Assembly: GCF_910592395.1 (NCBI RefSeq)
Contig: NC_088323.1
Span: forward strand, 1,238,001-1,302,000
Source of the DNA: Lineus longissimus
Taxonomy: Eukaryota; Nemertea; Pilidiophora; Heteronemertea; Lineidae
Reading direction: 5' to 3'
DNA: 64,000 bases
Below, piece by piece: positions 60,300 to 64,000 of this stretch. How positions within the stretch are numbered: the stretch's first letter is position 1; every line of letters begins with the position of its first letter. Under the pieces are notes generated by a model. The model did no database searches. It was not told the origin of the DNA and saw only the letters and a program-made list of their open reading frames with translations. A program made the translations under genes and the position numbers.

Positions 60300-63200
60300 C
60301 AGACAAAAATGATATAAAAATGAATTTTCGATTCTGACAAGGTTTGTATGTTTTGCCGAGCCAGCTAAAAAAGAAGATACGAGAGCAGATCCTCCGATTT
60401 TGGTTTAGTAAACATTTTTCGTTTAGATCGCAATATAGCATCCGTACGCAGGTGAAAAAAAACCCACATGTATCATCCCAAATTAGAAAATAGGGATAAA
60501 ATCCGAGCGATACGCCAGTGTGTTGTCAGGTCACTTGTGAAGTTACCATGGAAACATATGGCTTGCAATTTCCATGGTATCAGCACCGATACAATCATGG
60601 AATTTTATAGCGATTCGATCAGTTGTGACTCTGAAAACATGAAATGAAACATTGATTATCCTTCAATAACGTATCTGTGGCCAGTGACCTTGGAATAAAT
60701 CAAAAACATCTTTAATGATTTTGACATAGTTTAATAGCTATGTTTCAAATATATCTCCTCTCCTGATAATTAAACCAACCCCTGTAGCGATCGCTTTATA
60801 CGTGTAGCCTGACGCTGCCGTGACCTTAGGGCTTGTCACCAATTTACGCTCCTTAGAACAATTCTGCAATATTGGCTTCAAGTTAATTGCCTTAATGTTC
60901 GAGGAAAGCACTTCCCTTGATGATGCGATTAATGGCAGGGATACATCTTTCGATTTTCTTTTGAAAGACTTGCCACATTGATATGATGTATCTCAGGAGG
61001 TCGGGAAGTAGTCAGCACTGCAGTATGCGAGATGTGGTGTGTTAAGGAACTTTTTAGTAAGGAGTGTTAGCAAATTCATACCACTAGGAGAGATGTCTTA
61101 TAATGCTATCAGCTCTTTAAGGATGGTTTGCTTAAGGTTTTTAATACAAGATGACTTCACGGTGCTGAGCATACGGTAGTGATAAAGCGTACACTCAACG
61201 TAATAATCCTTTAATCAATAATTGATTAAAAAAAACACATCACTTGGAAGCTAACAAGAATCGAAAGACGTGAGTCCAGTACTAATCAATCACTGCATTA
61301 TTGAAATTTGATGTCAGGCTCCTCGATTATTGATATCTTCTATAGATTTCTTTGAGTAGCGCCGACATTAACCTATTGTGTATTTTATTGCTTAAGGGTG
61401 GGTCATAATTAGAATACCATGATTAACCTATCATAAGCTATATACAACAAGAGTCTCTTCATTTTGTATCAAAGGTATGATAAAGGAGGGTGGTGACAGA
61501 AGTGAGAGAGTCTGATCAAGAAGGGGAACTTGAGAGCACGGCAGCAGTGATTTTATATATCTTTTCAACATATGGGGTGGTCGCTCTGAAGTCCTTTGCA
61601 TAAAATGTCATTGTTCCTCGGGACAACAGGTACAGTCAGTTCAAGGGCGGCTTTTTCAAATTAAACATCAACCTTGTCTCTTTGCAAATGGTACCTTTAC
61701 CAAAACGCAGAAACGCTTCGTGTATTGGTTTTGTCAATCATCTATGGCAAGTTCCGTTGTATATCAAATCGCTCTGAGGGTAAACACAAGTTAGATGGAC
61801 TATTGGTTTTACCCATTGAAACAGAACATTATCTGGCCTGGAGCATGAAACTTTTAATGATGTATTTGCGAAGCTCGATTATGTCAATAATTTCCGATGT
61901 TTTGACTGGCTTCTATTCTTGAGGCTGACAACTTTATCGATAATCAAAACCGACCCCCGCTTGTTTCTTTGAAAATACTGCATCGTTGTCAGGCAGAAAT
62001 ATTGATAAAATATGAAACACGCAAACTCCAGTCAGATGACGTCGAATACATTTATCGAAACCCTGGGAAAATCAAAGTCTCTAGTGTTTTAAAGTCTCTT
62101 CAAGCGCTGTCAAGCAGTTTAAAAACAAAATGTAGCCACACATCCCTTTTTGGTGAACGAATGTATATGTAGCTCAAACCCGACCTCCCAAACGAGGAGG
62201 TGAAACCACCCCGTACGTAGGATATCAATGCCTGACCACCTTTCAGATATGAAGAGAACGATAGCTTATTGAAAGGGCCAAGTTTTATGATGATGAAGGA
62301 GCACCTTTGTAACAAAGCATCTTCTCCAACACCTCAATGCAGTGTTACTATCACAAATGTCAATAGCAGAACTAGACTATCGGCAACCACATACTGTTCG
62401 ATGGTGTCACGCAAAGGCTTTGAATAGCATAGGAAGAACAGGGTATCACAAGTAGTGTGAAAGAGGAGGAAATTGCATGCAACATGTCATCAGGAAATAA
62501 TGCTTTGAGGTGTGAGGGCATAATCGTAGCGTGAGACAACCATTGAACCTAACTCCATATTTGTATACCAAGGTCTTCTATCATCAAGACACATAGCACT
62601 GCACCGTGAACACTGGCATCTATCTGCTATTTCGGGACGAGACAAGCAAGTCGGCGTATTAACCATCAGCGTCACAAGAACCCAATTATATTCTCACGTA
62701 CCTAATCTTCGTGATAGAGGATATTGGGGCCAGCAGCGATCAATACCCAGGAAGCTGAAACCTAGGAAGCTCCGACTGCCTCGGGCTTTTCCAATATTCT
62801 GTTGAAGCAGGGGGGTATTGAGTGTTAGGGCTGGTAGAGTAGCAGAAACCAGGCTCATGCAGTAAAGGATGTCTGGCTGTCTAACAGGAGCATTTCCAAT
62901 ATCATGTAAGAAGTGCCCCTGCTTGAAAATGGCAGGGGAAAAGTTTCTTTGATGCTTATTCTTGTCATTTATCATTCAATAATCAATGACCTGACACCCA
63001 TCGTGGGTGTTTGCAATGATTTGTAGGCAGAATCGTTGACAATCATGATTTCGCAATTTTTTTTCGTGCCATACTATTCATAGAATAACTCCCACCACTA
63101 ATGATTTTGTATAGCCATGATGCAATAAGTTCACCCTTACAGATATCCAATGATCGTTCTTTTTCTGGCTACCAGTGTCCGTTATGAATGCGTAGCTGGC

Positions 63201-63726
63201 CGGATAAAGCTCTGAAATGTATTACCATTTCTGCGTAATGCTGATGGAATTGCAGACAATGATTGCAGTGTGGGATGCAAGCTTGGGGAAAAAGGAAATT
63301 TACAAAGATATTTAAGAGCCATCATGAAAAATAAAACACTTGATTGAACAGAGGCGGCGTGGGAAATGTGATCTTTAAAAAACAAACAAAGCTTGCCTGT
63401 TCTAATCTCAGCTGCCTTTCTTATCTTCTGAAACTTATCTTATGATTTTGCTTTTAAAAAGCAGCCTAATATGAAACTCGACACATCAATTCAGCGATGA
63501 ACAGAGGACTAAGAAAACTTCAGCAGTATCAACCTGTTTTCTGAAGAAACAAAGTTCCTTATTGAACAACCAGCAACATACTTCACTATAAAGAAACTTG
63601 AGCAGAGAAGAGTTGCTTGCCGCGGGGAGAGCAACCAACAAGAGGTTTTAGGATTGCAAGATCAATGGTGTTAAGGATGAGGGAAGAAGGCTAATAGCAG
63701 CCACTGCACTCGCCCGGGGTGACTGT
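60300..63726. other. Non-genic stretch, nothing recognisable
   Basis: Several short ORFs (for example 61969-62172 plus, 62694-62975 minus) have no motif and no convincing splice context. No repeats or RNA genes were recognised. Confidence 0.45.
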
Positions 63727-63950
63727 GCTGAACGCTATTGAGAATGGTCTGGCTGTTCCTTGGATATGAGCATGACGTTCTAAAGACCAGTATGGCTGTA
63801 CCTTTGGTATGTGCTGACTTTGGGTATGCAAAGGAAGTTATAAAGTACGTTCTGACTGTACCTTGGATATGTGCTGAACATTACAAGGAAAAGTCTGGTT
63901 GTTCCTCCGATATGAGTTGAACGTTCTGAAGAATCGCCTGGCTGCTATAG
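63727..63950. repeat. Degenerate 43-bp minisatellite, about 5 copies
   Basis: Units start with G(C/T)TGA(A/C) (GCATGACG in the second) at 63727, 63770, 63813, 63872 and 63915. They share TCTGGCTGT(T/A)CCTTGGATATG-type segments. Spacing is 43 bp, except for one unit with about 17 extra bases. The copies are well diverged. Confidence 0.75.
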
Positions 63951-64000
63951 TGACGAGGTTTAGGGGAAAAAACGTTAGATGCATTGCTATGACTACTAAG

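Overview
This is a stretch of animal nuclear DNA, AT-rich and very sparsely coding. It has spliced exons with GT-AG introns, a TATA promoter, minisatellites and many short inverted-repeat transposon remnants, and nothing resembling bacterial operons. The one gene I can name has an intron-interrupted protein that still aligns easily with its vertebrate relative. That points to a slowly evolving invertebrate, plausibly a marine deuterostome or lophotrochozoan, but the sequence alone does not settle the phylum.

Two genes are well supported. (1) At 33535-33957 (+) an uninterrupted 140-residue ORF has a signal peptide, several Lys-Arg cleavage sites and three diverged copies of one peptide motif (GFG ... 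Q-D/S-W ... aromatic residues). A TATA box and a palindromic CACGTG E-box lie 90-106 bp upstream. It looks like a secreted peptide (neuropeptide or hormone) precursor of a family I do not recognise. (2) At 51214-54688 (-) six exons splice in consistent phase into 511 residues of a UPF0415/C7orf25-type protein (DUF1308). The first coding exon or exons were not found. An AATAAA signal lies 180 bp past its stop.

The rest is repeats and unassigned sequence. A short inverted-repeat element (a MITE of about 265-272 bp) is present in at least ten full or partial copies between 18.8 and 54.5 kb, two of them in introns of the C7orf25-like gene. Tandem arrays are: 57/60-bp (12.4-13.1 kb), 21/25-bp (25.3-25.9 kb), 68-bp with embedded CTG tracts (27.3-27.8 kb), an AGT microsatellite (50.0-50.3 kb) and a degenerate 43-bp array at the right edge. 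There are also a tRNA-Pro-derived pseudogene, a palindromic 200-bp element, a near-perfect 27-bp hairpin, and an A-rich insertion flanked by a 12-bp direct repeat.

Region by region: 0-12.4 kb is mostly featureless with a tRNA relic and small repeats; 12.4-33.4 kb is a repeat-rich gene desert; 33.4-34.6 kb is the peptide gene; 34.6-51 kb is a desert with MITEs; 51-54.7 kb is the C7orf25-like gene; 54.7-64 kb holds only weak exon candidates. A few short ORFs with signal-peptide-like starts or splice sites are listed as low-confidence candidates.
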